Below are positions 17,452-26,404 of a stretch of 64,000 bases of DNA, piece by piece (the stretch's first letter is position 1; the number at the start of each line of letters is the position of its first letter). This DNA comes from Bacteroidota bacterium. Lineage in GTDB: Bacteria > Bacteroidota > Bacteroidia > Bacteroidales > FEN-979. Below the pieces are notes generated by a model, which was not told the DNA's origin, did not search any database, and was given only the letters and a program-made list of their open reading frames with translations. Location of the stretch: positions 1 to 64,000 of the forward strand of contig JAPLDI010000047.1 in the NCBI GenBank assembly GCA_026391795.1. The letters run 5' to 3'. The position numbers and the translations under genes are program-made.

Positions 17452-18645
17452 ATGAAAACATTTCACAGCTACACCTTTACGGAAAGGTTCAGAGAACTTC
17501 TCATGGAATGGGGAGTCTCCGGGAAGATGTCAAATTACATTGCCGACTTCTTCGGGCTTTTCATAGTCTTCATTGCCTCGGTAATCTTCTATTATATCCT
17601 CCGGTTTATCATTAAACGATTTCTGAAAAGGATCGTCCTGAGGTCAAAGAGCAAATGGGATGATTACCTTTACGAGCACAAAGTGTTCACACGTCTCTGC
17701 CTGATCGTTCCCGCCCTGATCATCAATCTTTTTCTCACCTCAATCATCGCAGACTATCCCAAAGTAATTCATTTCATCCAGGTGGTGCTTGAGGTCTATA
17801 CGGCAGTCATCCTGGTAATTGTCGCCAATTCCTTTCTGAATGCAGTTTATCATATCTATGGTGATCTGGAGGTGGCCAGTTCTAAGCCTATCAAAGGGTA
17901 TGTACAAATCATGAAAATCGTTGTTTATGCGATCGCTGCCATCATCATCACTTCCATGCTGATCGGCCAGTCTCCGCTGAACCTGCTTGCCGGCCTGGGC
18001 GCTCTTTCTGCTGTTCTCCTTCTGATCTTCAAAGACCCCATTCTGGGTTTTGTAGCCGGCGTACAGCTTTCGACGAATCACATGCTGCAGATCGGCGACT
18101 GGATGAGTATGCCCGCCCGCAATGTTGACGGAACCGTCATCGACATCTCCCTGGTGATCGTCAAAGTCAGGAATTGGGATAATTCCGTAAGCACGATTCC
18201 CACGTATACCCTGATCACTGAATCGTTCCAGAACTGGAGGGACCTGATGCCTTCTGGCGGAAGACGGATCAAGCGGGCGCTGCTGCTCGACATTACGAGC
18301 ATTAAATCACTCGATAATACTTTGCTGAAGAAGCTTGTGAAATACCAGGTTCCTGAATTGATCCCGGGAAAAAGTCCGCTCGAGCAGACCAACCTAGGTC
18401 ATTTCCGGTACTTCCTCATGGACTATTTACGGCAGCACCCGGATGTTAACCAACAGATGACGATCCTGGTAAGGCAACTACAGCCGACAGAGAGCGGATT
18501 GCCGCTGGAAATCGTCGCCTATTGCATTCTTGATGACCTCGTCCTGTATGAAAGCTTCCAGTCAGGATTGTTTGAATACATTCTTTCGGTACTTCCGGAT
18601 TTTGACCTCAGGCCTTATCAGAAATCCATCACGGTCGTGCAGTGA
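17452..18645 (+). CDS. MscS-family mechanosensitive channel (YbdG-like)
   Basis: 397 residues. Four to five N-terminal helices lead to a pore helix (LLAGLGALSAVLLLIFKDPI) and the MscS beta domain (GDWMSMPARNVDGTVIDISL, then VRNWDNSVSTIPTYTLI). The C-terminal region with GGRRIKRALLLD and RYFLMDYLRQHP resembles the YbdG/MscM subgroup, which responds to mild osmotic stress. Inner membrane. Third mechanosensitive channel gene in the first 19 kb (with two mscL). Follows the lipid kinase by 8 bp and so shares its transcript. Confidence 0.92.
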   Translation: MKTFHSYTFTERFRELLMEWGVSGKMSNYIADFFGLFIVFIASVIFYYILRFIIKRFLKRIVLRSKSKWDDYLYEHKVFTRLCLIVPALIINLFLTSIIADYPKVIHFIQVVLEVYTAVILVIVANSFLNAVYHIYGDLEVASSKPIKGYVQIMKIVVYAIAAIIITSMLIGQSPLNLLAGLGALSAVLLLIFKDPILGFVAGVQLSTNHMLQIGDWMSMPARNVDGTVIDISLVIVKVRNWDNSVSTIPTYTLITESFQNWRDLMPSGGRRIKRALLLDITSIKSLDNTLLKKLVKYQVPELIPGKSPLEQTNLGHFRYFLMDYLRQHPDVNQQMTILVRQLQPTESGLPLEIVAYCILDDLVLYESFQSGLFEYILSVLPDFDLRPYQKSITVVQ

Positions 18646-18656
18646 TTTTTTATTCC

Positions 18657-18664
18657 TAATTTTG
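18657..18664 (+). promoter_or_regulatory. -7 promoter box TAATTTTG for ornithine carbamoyltransferase
   Basis: Exact TAnnTTTG, 47 nt upstream of the ATG at 18712, in the 66-bp gap after the MscS gene. Confidence 0.6.
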
Positions 18665-18711
18665 CATCATACTATCGCTTTAAGTATTCACATCTAACAA
18701 CAATCTATTTT

Positions 18712-19713
18712 ATGGCATTCAATCTCAGAAACAGGAACTTCTTAAAAGAACTGGATTTTACTCCGCGGGAACTAAAATTTTTGCTCGACCTCTCCCTTGA
18801 TCTTAAGAAAGCTAAATACGCCGGAACAGAGCAGCAGCACCTGAAGGGCAAGAACATTGCTTTGATCTTCGAAAAAGCCTCCACCCGCACCCGCTGTGCA
18901 TTTGAGGTGGCTGCACTCGACCAGGGTGCGCGCGTTACCTACCTAGGCCCGGAAGGTTCCCACATCGGGAAGAAAGAGACAATGAAAGATACGGCACGCG
19001 TACTTGGACGTATGTACGACGGTATCGAATACCGAGGTTTTGGGCAATCGATCGTTGAGGAACTCGGAAAATATGCCGGCGTGCCGGTATGGAACGGACT
19101 CACCAACGAGTTTCATCCGACCCAGATTCTTGCAGATTTTCTCACCATGATTGAACATTCTGATAAACCCTTGAACAGGATCTCCTTCTGCTATTGCGGT
19201 GATGCCCGCTTCAACATGGGGAATTCACTGATGGTTGGTGCTGCCAAGATGGGAATGGATTTCCGCGCTGCTGCCCCGAAGAAATACTGGCCGGCGAAAG
19301 AACTCATTGACCAGTGCAAAGAAATTGCCAGAGAGACCGGGGCAAAGATCCTGGTTACTGAAGATGTGAATGCCGCTGTGAAAGGTGTCGATTTTGTTTA
19401 TACCGATGTATGGGTCTCCATGGGTGAAGCCCCCAGCCTCTGGGAAGAAAGAATCAAAGAGATGATGCCTTACCAGGTGAACAAAGCCCTGATGGAAAAA
19501 ACGGGCAACCCGAAGGTGAAGTTCCTGCACTGCCTCCCGGCATTCCACAACAGCGATACAGAAGTGGGAAAGGATATCTTTACCCGTTTTGGGATCAATG
19601 GCATGGAAGTGACCGAAGAGGTTTTTGAGTCGCCTGCCTCCATCGTATTTGACGAAGCGGAAAACCGGATGCACACCATCAAAGCGGTAATGGTGGCTAC
19701 GCTCGGCGATTAA
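18712..19713 (+). CDS. argF: Ornithine carbamoyltransferase
   Basis: 333 residues. Carbamoyl-phosphate loop STRTR (57-61), FHPTQ, ornithine-binding loop VWVSMGE and the catalytic [10 protein letters not shown] (His273, Cys274) are all intact. The SMG motif marks true ornithine specificity rather than the N-acetyl or N-succinyl-ornithine enzymes many Bacteroidota use for arginine synthesis. Length and the extended N-terminus resemble ArcB as well as ArgF, so direction (arginine biosynthesis or catabolic ATP gain) cannot be decided; no other arg or arc gene is adjacent. Its 3' end overlaps the convergent ftsE by 4 bp. Confidence 0.93.
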   Translation: MAFNLRNRNFLKELDFTPRELKFLLDLSLDLKKAKYAGTEQQHLKGKNIALIFEKASTRTRCAFEVAALDQGARVTYLGPEGSHIGKKETMKDTARVLGRMYDGIEYRGFGQSIVEELGKYAGVPVWNGLTNEFHPTQILADFLTMIEHSDKPLNRISFCYCGDARFNMGNSLMVGAAKMGMDFRAAAPKKYWPAKELIDQCKEIARETGAKILVTEDVNAAVKGVDFVYTDVWVSMGEAPSLWEERIKEMMPYQVNKALMEKTGNPKVKFLHCLPAFHNSDTEVGKDIFTRFGINGMEVTEEVFESPASIVFDEAENRMHTIKAVMVATLGD

Positions 19714-20393
19714 CTGGATTCTCGGATGTTCCCGTCCTCGCACCTCAGGGTCCTGGCCGGGAACTTTTCAAAGAAAGTATAATTATGGGTTGCCATGAGC
19801 ACGGCACTGCCCGTTTTTGAAATATCGAACAGAAGGCTGATGATGCCTTCGGATGTTTCAGGATCAAGGTTTCCCGTCGGCTCGTCGGCAAGGATAATCT
19901 CCGGGTCATTGACAAGTGCACGGGCGATTCCCACGCGCTGTTGTTCCCCGCCCGAAAGTTTATGTGGCATTTTGTTGCCCTTGGTTTCCAGGTTGACCTT
20001 TGCCAGCACTTCGTTCATCCTGCGGTGCATATCTTTCTTATTCTTCCAGCCTGTAGCCTGCATGACGAAATAAAGATTTTCCGCAACGGTACGATCCATC
20101 AGAAGCTGGAAATCCTGGAACACGATTCCAAGCTTTCTCCGTAGAAAAGGAATTTCTTTGGTGGTAAGGGTCTTCAGGTCAAAGCCGGCAACCAAGGCAA
20201 CCCCGTTACTAACCTCAAGGTCGGCATAAAATGTCTTCAGCAGGCTGCTTTTTCCACTCCCGGTCTTGCCGATAAGATAGACAAACTCACCCTTGTCGAC
20301 CTCAAGACTCACATTGGCCAGGATGAGGTTTTCGTTCTGGTAGATGGATACTTTCTCGAATTTGATGATGGCACTGCTCTCCATGGAAGTCAT
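19710..20393 (-). CDS. ftsE: FtsE-type cell-division ABC ATPase
   Basis: 227 residues, one complete ABC nucleotide-binding domain: Walker [11 protein letters not shown]-loop VFQDFQLL, signature LSGGEQQRV, Walker [14 protein letters not shown], switch His in MATHNYTF. The short length and [10 protein letters not shown] segment fit FtsE, which with FtsX controls septal peptidoglycan hydrolases. No ftsX is present here; in Bacteroidota ftsE and ftsX are often apart. Fourth or later gene of a minus-strand run (rmuC, rlmB, GT-C protein, small protein). Start could be 9 bp further in (second ATG). Confidence 0.85.
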   Translation of the reverse strand: MTSMESSAIIKFEKVSIYQNENLILANVSLEVDKGEFVYLIGKTGSGKSSLLKTFYADLEVSNGVALVAGFDLKTLTTKEIPFLRRKLGIVFQDFQLLMDRTVAENLYFVMQATGWKNKKDMHRRMNEVLAKVNLETKGNKMPHKLSGGEQQRVGIARALVNDPEIILADEPTGNLDPETSEGIISLLFDISKTGSAVLMATHNYTFFEKFPARTLRCEDGNIRESS

Positions 20394-20434
20394 ATTGATC
20401 AGTCAAAAATAAGGAAACTTTCCGAAAAGCCCCG

Positions 20435-20650
20435 TTAAAATTCCAGTTTGCGCATTTCCCCGTAAGGAAGTTGAGAAGCAATGGCGAGGATCTCATCCTT
20501 TTTATCCAGCAGGTCACAACGGGTCAGTGCGCGGGTCGGGTTGTTCAACCGGAAATAGGCGATCAACGTGAAATTCTCATCCCTGATCTGGATGTAATCG
20601 GGAATCTTTTTCGTTCCCTGAATTCGGATGATGTTCATCGTATGTTTCAT
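20435..20650 (-). CDS. Conserved small protein of unknown function upstream of ftsE
   Basis: 71 residues (MKHTMNIIRIQGTKKIPDYI... ending YGEMRKLEF), no signal or membrane segment. Its ATG overlaps the stop of the upstream membrane-protein gene in an ATGA-type 4-bp overlap, and it is 41 bp from ftsE, both signs of a genuine coupled gene. The composition (IQIRDENFTLIAYFRLN, a beta-rich pattern) suggests a small alpha/beta protein. I do not recognise the family. Confidence 0.6.
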   Translation of the reverse strand: MKHTMNIIRIQGTKKIPDYIQIRDENFTLIAYFRLNNPTRALTRCDLLDKKDEILAIASQLPYGEMRKLEF

Positions 20651-22491
20651 TTTACAGGTATTTGTACCCCATCCAACCGGGTATAATGAACCTCATCTTT
20701 CAGAGAGATAAAATCTATCGTCAGATCATCAATAAACAGGGGAACGCTTCCTTTATTGTTGAAGAAATAGATCTTGGCGACGCTTTTTTCCGGAATGCCG
20801 CGCGGAATATAAAATGCGGTTTCAACCGGTGTCCATTGATCAGCCTGGACATAAGGCTCAAGGTAGAATGAATTGTAGCTTAGCCTTTGTTCGCCGGAGT
20901 TGACCTCCACAACGATGGAAGACCCGGATCTCTTTCCGGGCGACCACACCATCGCAGAAACCCGGATCATCCGGTTTGGTGAAATGAACATAGGTGCCAG
21001 GGTTTCGTACCTACCAACACTGTATGGATGCTTGGAAGTGATCATGGAGCAGTGTCTTCCTGAAGTTCCGAACGGGGTCCTGACCGTCCAGGGATTTTCC
21101 CAACCTTCAGGCTTTTCCATATCCGTGAAGAAGGTTTTCCTGGCGATGATTCCATCCTCCTTATAATAAAGTTTTGCCTGGGGATGAAGGCGGCAAAAAG
21201 AATCAAGGTAGATTTCACGGTTGATATCCACACCCGGAAAAACCAGGATGGAATGCTGATAGGTCTGAAAAATGTTCAATCCGGTGAAGAGAAGCAGGAC
21301 AGAAGCAAGAAGGATACGGCCGGCCTTCCCCTTCTGAAAAGAACGGAAGAGGAAAAACAGAAGGATCGCAATGAATGCGTATAGATCAATGAAGATCCGC
21401 TGCCCGCATTTGGAAGCGTAATACCACATCCACCAGCAGGAGGAAACATAGATGAAAATGACCAGAAAGGCTGTGGTCCAGAGGAAAATGGTTTTATTTT
21501 CTTTCCACAAACCCCATAAACCAAGCACTGCGATGAGGGCCACCGGCGTATAGACAAACCAGCCCCGGTTGAAGCTGAACAGGATGCTGAAAAAATGAGG
21601 ATGGAGAAAATGAAAGCGTTCATTGCCGTATTGATAAACAAACCAGTGTCCGGTGGTATGGTGCCAGAGCAGGAGGGGGAGGGAGAGGATAACCAGGAAA
21701 ACCAGGATTCCGGAGGTAAAATGGAGGATGGGGGGTTGAGGATGGAGAATGGAGGAAAGCCTGAACCGGATCCCGGGATTGGCAAGCCAGGCCATCAGCG
21801 GCACAAGAAGCAGGATCATCCCGTTGGTCGGCCTCACCAGGATAATAATCCCCAGGAGGATGGAGGAGAGGATAAAGTACTTTCCCGTCTTGCCATGAAA
21901 ATATCGGTATACCGTATAAAGGAACAAGGTGACCAGGAAAAAGGAGTAGACATGGCTCATGGAATCTTCAACCAGTGTAAAGTAGAGGATGTTTGTACCA
22001 AAAGCAATGATGAAAGTGATGAGGGAGGCGTTCATGACTGATGATCCGGCACTCATAAGCAGGATCAAAAGAAACCTGCATCCAAGCCAAAGATAGAAAA
22101 GTGCCGCGATCGAAATGGCATACTGGTAAATGAGCGAATAACCATCGGTCGGAAATCCAAACAGAAAGCTCAGAAGATGGGCAATGAGAAAGAACGGCAA
22201 CCACAGGATGGCAAGGCCGGGAAAACATTTGTTAATGGTCTTTCCAAACACCTGTGTCCTGAATTCCTTAAATACAGAATGGTCGGGCGGATAGTATTTT
22301 TCCTCGTACGACTCCACGAATTTATAGCTGAGATCATGGTAGATAAAGAATGCCGGCAGGTAAGCATAGTATCCTTTTCCGTCGCTGTTGATGGGCCGGT
22401 CCCAGGTCTCGCCGGGATGTTTGAAAAAAAGAAAGAGCAGGATATAACAGACCAGGATGAATTCAGGAGTATATTTCAGTACCTGCTTCAT
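20647..22491 (-). CDS. Polytopic GT-C-like membrane protein
   Basis: 614 residues. About ten transmembrane helices fill the N-terminal two thirds; the first periplasmic loop has acidic residues after TM1 (RPINSDGKGYYAYLPAFF), the arrangement of GT-C glycosyltransferases that use polyprenyl-phosphate sugars. The C-terminal 150 residues form a soluble beta-sandwich-like domain (carbohydrate-binding type, IRVSAMVWSPGKRSGSSIVV). Residues around 245-260 (RLSSILHPQPPILHFTSG) are encoded by a low-complexity stretch of CTCCAT/CATCC words (21719-21757). Acceptor and donor unknown. 12 bp after rlmB on the same strand. Confidence 0.6.
   Translation of the reverse strand: MKQVLKYTPEFILVCYILLFLFFKHPGETWDRPINSDGKGYYAYLPAFFIYHDLSYKFVESYEEKYYPPDHSVFKEFRTQVFGKTINKCFPGLAILWLPFFLIAHLLSFLFGFPTDGYSLIYQYAISIAALFYLWLGCRFLLILLMSAGSSVMNASLITFIIAFGTNILYFTLVEDSMSHVYSFFLVTLFLYTVYRYFHGKTGKYFILSSILLGIIILVRPTNGMILLLVPLMAWLANPGIRFRLSSILHPQPPILHFTSGILVFLVILSLPLLLWHHTTGHWFVYQYGNERFHFLHPHFFSILFSFNRGWFVYTPVALIAVLGLWGLWKENKTIFLWTTAFLVIFIYVSSCWWMWYYASKCGQRIFIDLYAFIAILLFFLFRSFQKGKAGRILLASVLLLFTGLNIFQTYQHSILVFPGVDINREIYLDSFCRLHPQAKLYYKEDGIIARKTFFTDMEKPEGWENPWTVRTPFGTSGRHCSMITSKHPYSVGRYETLAPMFISPNRMIRVSAMVWSPGKRSGSSIVVEVNSGEQRLSYNSFYLEPYVQADQWTPVETAFYIPRGIPEKSVAKIYFFNNKGSVPLFIDDLTIDFISLKDEVHYTRLDGVQIPVK
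21719..21757. repeat. In-frame word-like repeat inside the GT-C-like gene
   Basis: On the minus strand CCTCCATTCTCCATCCTCAA then CCCCCCATCCTCCATTTTAC: four or more variants of CTCCATYCT. It resembles the intergenic word arrays elsewhere in the window but lies inside an open reading frame without breaking it, in a loop between two helices. Confidence 0.65.
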
Positions 22492-22503
22492 GTGCGATCG
22501 TGT

Positions 22504-23238
22504 TTACTTCCGCTGACGCAGAACCTCATAGAGTATTACACCCGCTGCAACTGAAACATTCAGCGACTGGATTTCACCCAGGATCGGGATCTGGATCAGT
22601 TCGTCAGCAATGCCCAGAAGTTCTGCCGAGATCCCGCTCTCTTCCGAACCGAGGATCAGTGCCATCGGCTTTGTCATGTCTACTTCGGTATAATCGGAAT
22701 TTGCTTTTTCAGTCGCCGCAATGATGTGCAGGCCGCTGTTTTTCAGGAAGGTAATGGATTCCCTGACCGAATGGTAGCGGCATACCGGGATCTTGAAGAG
22801 GGCGCCGGCAGAGGTTTTAATGGCATCCTGGTTGATCTGTGCAGATCCTTTTTCCGGAAGCAGGATGGCATCCACTCCGGTACATTCAGCAGTCCGTGCA
22901 ATGGCTCCAAGGTTTCGCACATCCGTGATGTGATCGAGCACCAGCACCAGCGGCACCTTGCCCTGTTCGTAGACAGTCGGAAGGATCGCCTCAATTTTCT
23001 GGTAGGTGATTTCAGAGACCGTAGCAACAACACCCTGATGGTTTTGCCGTGTCATCCGGTCCAGCTTTTCCAGCGGAACAAATTGTATCGGGATCTCCAG
23101 CTCCTTGATCAGCGAATGAAGCTGCTGAAATCCTTCCCCTCTTAATCCTTTCTGGATCAATACTTTTTCAATCTCTTTACCCGACTTCAGCGCTTCCACC
23201 ACCGGGCGTATGCCGTAAATAAAATTTTCTTTTTTCAA
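22504..23238 (-). CDS. rlmB: 23S rRNA 2'-O-ribose methyltransferase RlmB (TrmH/SpoU family)
   Basis: About 244 residues from the TTG at 23238. SpoU N-terminal substrate-binding domain (ENFIYGIRPVVEALKSG) and SPOUT knot motifs: motif 1 DHITDVRNLGAIARTAE, motif 2 ALILGSEESGIS, motif 3 IPILGEIQSLNVSVAAGVIL. It methylates G2251 (E. coli numbering) of 23S rRNA or another structured RNA. There is no ATG near the expected start. A longer GTG start (23277) would add thirteen residues encoded inside the CGCGTNA repeat, so I prefer the TTG that gives the family-typical N-terminus. Confidence 0.9.
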   Translation of the reverse strand: MKKENFIYGIRPVVEALKSGKEIEKVLIQKGLRGEGFQQLHSLIKELEIPIQFVPLEKLDRMTRQNHQGVVATVSEITYQKIEAILPTVYEQGKVPLVLVLDHITDVRNLGAIARTAECTGVDAILLPEKGSAQINQDAIKTSAGALFKIPVCRYHSVRESITFLKNSGLHIIAATEKANSDYTEVDMTKPMALILGSEESGISAELLGIADELIQIPILGEIQSLNVSVAAGVILYEVLRQRK

Positions 23239-23262
23239 TGGCGTTGTATAAGTGATTCTTTT

Positions 23263-23293
23263 CGCGTGACGCGTCACGCGTTACGCGTTACGA
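23263..23293. repeat. Four CGCGTNA heptamers starting at the rmuC stop codon
   Basis: CGCGTGA-CGCGTCA-CGCGTTA-CGCGTTA-CG with period 7. It contains ACGCGT three times. On the sense (minus) strand the rmuC stop TAA is itself the first part of the array (TAACGCGTAACGCG). It separates rmuC from rlmB. Confidence 0.85.
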
Positions 23294-24646
23294 CTCGTCT
23301 TCATTATTTTCTGACTTTTCCAGTAGATTTTTAGGTAGTTTCTTTTCCGATTTCACACCCAGTTCCCGGATCTTTTCCGCCCTTCGGATGAGGTTCCCCT
23401 TTCCGGTAGCCAGTTTGTTCATGGCATCGTCATAACTGCTGCGCGTGGAGTTGATCTTTTTACCAATATCTTCAAGGTCGTCGACAAAGCCTTTGAATTT
23501 GTCAAAAAGTTCACCGCTTTGCCTGGATATCTCAAGTGCATTTTTATTCTGGTACTCTACGCGCCAGAGATTGGCGATCATCTTCAGAGATGCGATGAGG
23601 TTGGTCGGGCTGATGAGCAGGATCCTGCGGTCGTAGGCATAACTCCAGAGGTTGGGATCATTTTGTACTGCCAGCATGTATGCCGGCTCGATCGGGAGGA
23701 ACATCATCACGAAATCAAGGGTCTTAATCTGGTAGAGGTCCTGGTAGTTTTTGCTGCTCAGGTCATTCACGTGGTTACGGATCGCCTGCAGGTGCTCCCG
23801 GATCGCAGCATCCTGTTCCTCCTTTATATCTGATGAGGCATACCGTTCATATGCGTTCAACGACACCTTCGAGTCGATGATCACGCTCCGTTCACCCGGG
23901 TAAACCACAACAACGTCAGGCTGTAGCCTTTTCCCATCTTCATTGGTGAAAGATTGCTGGACGAAATATTCCCGGTCTTTCACAAGTCCTGATTTTTCAA
24001 GGATGCTTTCCAGGATGATCTCACCCCAGTTACCCCTTGTCTTTGACTGTCCTTTCAAAGCCTGTGTGAGGTTACTGGCTTCCTGGCTGACCTGCTGGTT
24101 AAGTTCAGCCAGTCGTTTGATCTCCTTTGCAAGGGAAAAGCGCTCGTTGGATTCTTTCTGGTAGGCTTCTTCCACCTTTTTTTCAAAACTGAGGATCTTT
24201 TCCCCTAGCGGTTTCAGGATCTCCTCCAGTTTTGTTTTGTTCTGATCTGTAAATTTCTGTGTTTTCTCTTCGAGGATCTCGTTTGCAAGATTCTTGAATG
24301 CCGCACGCAGCTTTTCCTCGGCCGTTTCGATCTCGGTTTGCTTTGTCCTGAGGTCTTCAGTCAACCTGCGTTTCTCAGTGTCCAGCGCGGAAACCTGGCT
24401 GCTGAGGCTGACGATAAGATCTTCCTTTTGCTTTAATGTTTTGGCGGCTTGCTGCGATTGCTCCTCCAGCATGTTTGCCCTGCCCTCGGCATTGCTTTTA
24501 TCGGCTGCAAGGGCCTCGGCCCGTTTTCTGAGTTCATCAATTTCAACATCATTCCCTTTTCCCTGTTTCCGGTTGATCTTGAGAAGAATAAAAACAAGCC
24601 CAAGGAGAATGATGATGCTAATGCTGATCTGCAAAACACTGGACAT
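23288..24646 (-). CDS. rmuC: DNA recombination protein RmuC
   Basis: 452 residues: one N-terminal transmembrane helix (ISISIIILLGLVFILLKI), a long coiled coil (about residues 30-190, KRAEALAADKSNAEGRANML and onward), then the RmuC nuclease-like domain with GNWGEIILESILEKSGL, QPDVVVVYPG, VIIDSKVSLNAYERY and YDRRILLISPTNLIASL. The VIIDSK element matches a PD-(D/E)xK-like core. RmuC restrains DNA inversions and affects recombination between short inverted repeats, which is notable in a genome so rich in such repeats. Lies 23 bp after a lipoprotein gene. Ends inside a 7-bp repeat array. Confidence 0.93.
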   Translation of the reverse strand: MSSVLQISISIIILLGLVFILLKINRKQGKGNDVEIDELRKRAEALAADKSNAEGRANMLEEQSQQAAKTLKQKEDLIVSLSSQVSALDTEKRRLTEDLRTKQTEIETAEEKLRAAFKNLANEILEEKTQKFTDQNKTKLEEILKPLGEKILSFEKKVEEAYQKESNERFSLAKEIKRLAELNQQVSQEASNLTQALKGQSKTRGNWGEIILESILEKSGLVKDREYFVQQSFTNEDGKRLQPDVVVVYPGERSVIIDSKVSLNAYERYASSDIKEEQDAAIREHLQAIRNHVNDLSSKNYQDLYQIKTLDFVMMFLPIEPAYMLAVQNDPNLWSYAYDRRILLISPTNLIASLKMIANLWRVEYQNKNALEISRQSGELFDKFKGFVDDLEDIGKKINSTRSSYDDAMNKLATGKGNLIRRAEKIRELGVKSEKKLPKNLLEKSENNEDES

Positions 24647-24669
24647 AGGACGCGGTTTTGATATTTATA

Positions 24670-25242
24670 TCAGGGTACGATGGATTGGCAATCAGCCCAA
24701 TTAGCCATCCGGCAAACCAGGATGTCGCCATGGCCTTTGTAGAAATTCACATGGTTTGTAGCCGAGAAGCTGTAGTAGAGGCGATAGATCCCATCCGGGA
24801 AAAGGGTTGCATCGTCTAAAAATTCTCCTGTCTCAAAGTTGCCGGTCCATTTGATAGACTCGGTAATGAGGCGGTTGAAATTCTTATCCACGATTGCGGT
24901 TTTCAGTTTCATCCTTCCCGGTAACTGGAAATGCAGGAATAAATTTCCAGTTGTCGGGTTTGGAAATGCGATAACTTCGCTGTGATAGGTGGAGGTGTCG
25001 ATATAGGTTCCATCCAGGTTGACAGAGTCGGGGAAATTCAATACAGCAGTTTCCTGGGATGTCCAGCTGGCATCGTATGACCAGTCACCGTCCTCTGTGC
25101 CCCACACGCCGAGGTGGTCGCCGAACCCGCTGGTCACAACAATTCCCCTGAAGACTTTCAGGGGAGAACCTGTGTTTTCTTTATCCTTGCTACAGGAGGC
25201 GAAAAAAATAAGTACCGAAACAAAAACGATTAACTTTTTCAT
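24670..25242 (-). CDS. Putative lipoprotein with GxWGTEDGDW motif
   Basis: 190 residues. Lipoprotein signal MKKLIVFVSVLIFFASC with Cys17. Mature part: FRGIVVTSGFGDHLGVWGTE-DGDW, NFPDSVNLDGTYIDTSTY, then AFPNPTTGNLFLHFQLPG, which looks like the start of a T9SS-sorting-type beta-sandwich placed in mid-protein, and a C-terminal strand region ending ADCQSIVP. I do not recognise a named family. A frameshifted relative lies directly upstream (25446-25889), so the two are a tandem duplication. Probably surface or periplasmic; role unknown. Confidence 0.65.
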   Translation of the reverse strand: MKKLIVFVSVLIFFASCSKDKENTGSPLKVFRGIVVTSGFGDHLGVWGTEDGDWSYDASWTSQETAVLNFPDSVNLDGTYIDTSTYHSEVIAFPNPTTGNLFLHFQLPGRMKLKTAIVDKNFNRLITESIKWTGNFETGEFLDDATLFPDGIYRLYYSFSATNHVNFYKGHGDILVCRMANWADCQSIVP

Positions 25243-25445
25243 AGTACCGGATGGCCTGGCATTTCTTTTTCAAAGATCGGGATTTTCGGGGATTGGTGAT
25301 AAATTCTTTTGCATTTTTTGCTTTTTCACTTTATAACACTATGATTCTGTTAACCTGCTCCCCGAGCATCTGTATTTTGCTCTCCCCAGCCAGCTTTTCA
25401 GCGTATCGGGTTGCTGCTTGGTGTTTTCCGGCTTCCAATTTATAA

Positions 25446-25889
25446 TTACCGTTCATTCCGGAAACACTGTTCAACTTCAGCCAGATGAGAATCAATGCGA
25501 AATTTACTGCCCTCCAGAGACGAGATGAATAATTTCAATGATAAGTGCAAACTTGATTGTTGTTTTGCACTACGGGGAAAGTTATTGAACATATTTCTCG
25601 CAATACTGGATTCCGGGCCCGATGTTCCACACGGTGGTATCTTCAACAAATGTTCCATCCAGACTGACGGTATCCGGGAAGCTCTGGATTTCATTTTCAG
25701 AGGCAGACCATTTTGAATCCGTTCTCCAGTCACCGTCGTCGGTTCCCCAGGTTCCCATTTCCTGTCCGACCTCATTGATCACGACGATGCCTTTGAAATG
25801 GTGAGCCTGGGTCAAGCCTTGATTGTCCGTGTTTTTTTACAACCTGCAAGGAGTGTCAAAACACAAATGGCGATGCAAAGATGTTTCAT
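25446..25889 (-). pseudogene. Frameshifted paralogue of the downstream lipoprotein
   Basis: An ATG at 25889 encodes a lipoprotein signal MKHLCIAICVLTLLAGCKK, but a run of seven A (T7 at 25832-25838 on the plus strand) puts the frame out and leads to a TGA. One more A would give CKKNTDNQGLTQ running straight into FKGIVVINEVGQEMGTWGTD-DGDW, SFPDTVSLDGTFVEDTTVW, closely matching the intact gene at 24670-25242. A second frame change near 25590 separates this from NNFPRSAKQQSSLHLSLKLF (compare IAFPNPTTGNLFLHFQLP). The reading then ends early. Decay is the simplest view; the homopolymer also permits phase variation or a sequencing error at the first site. A further short open stretch (MNGNYKLEAGKHQAATRYAE, about 25322-25462) may be another gene remnant. 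Confidence 0.7.
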
Positions 25890-26025
25890 TAGTGGATTTT
25901 CTGATGGTTTCCAATTGATCTTCAAATGTCGTTTGTTGTTTTAGGTGGCAGGAGTACTTTTTTTCTGTACGGAAAAGGGTTGAACGTAGAACAACCCCCA
26001 AGAATTTGTCAGTTATCAATATCAC

Positions 26026-26404
26026 GCGAATTAAGAAATGTTGAAAAATATTTCATGAAGTTATCAAAATTGAGGAATTGTTGTATTTTTACACTGTAAA
26101 GAACTTATCGAAAGTTGTTCCTTACAGCTACATAGTTAATTGGTTTACATGCGAGGTGCCGTTTTACATTGGCATTAAAATTTCTTAAGCCGGATTCCGG
26201 ACTCTTTGGTATTTAGGGTTTGTATATTCGGATTGACCATAGGGCTATCGATATCTCAGGATGAGAAAGGGTCTACGGGTTGGAAGGGAGAAATAGGTCC
26301 CTGGTGGAAAGAACATAGGTGCAAATATTCATTGACCGTGAATAGATTTCCTTTCAGGAAAGAATGTGAGTTGATTTTTACGAATCTTAACAACAACCAT
26401 TCTT
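26026..26404. other. 379-bp non-coding region upstream of the fn3/DUF1566 gene
   Basis: AT-rich in its first part (26026-26100) with several TTTTTA/TTG-type stretches, then mixed composition. No exact TAnnTTTG box, no convincing open frame, no hairpin terminator, and no tRNA-like fold seen. It presumably holds the promoter and leader of the gene at 26405. Confidence 0.4.

Noticed and set aside
22504-23277. GTG start for rlmB at 23277
   Set aside because: The extra N-terminus would be encoded by the CGCGTNA repeat and is atypical for the family; not fully excluded.
25251-25445. Plus-strand small gene in the gap after the lipoprotein
   Set aside because: Low-complexity Phe-rich translation, and the opposite strand holds a more coding-like remnant.
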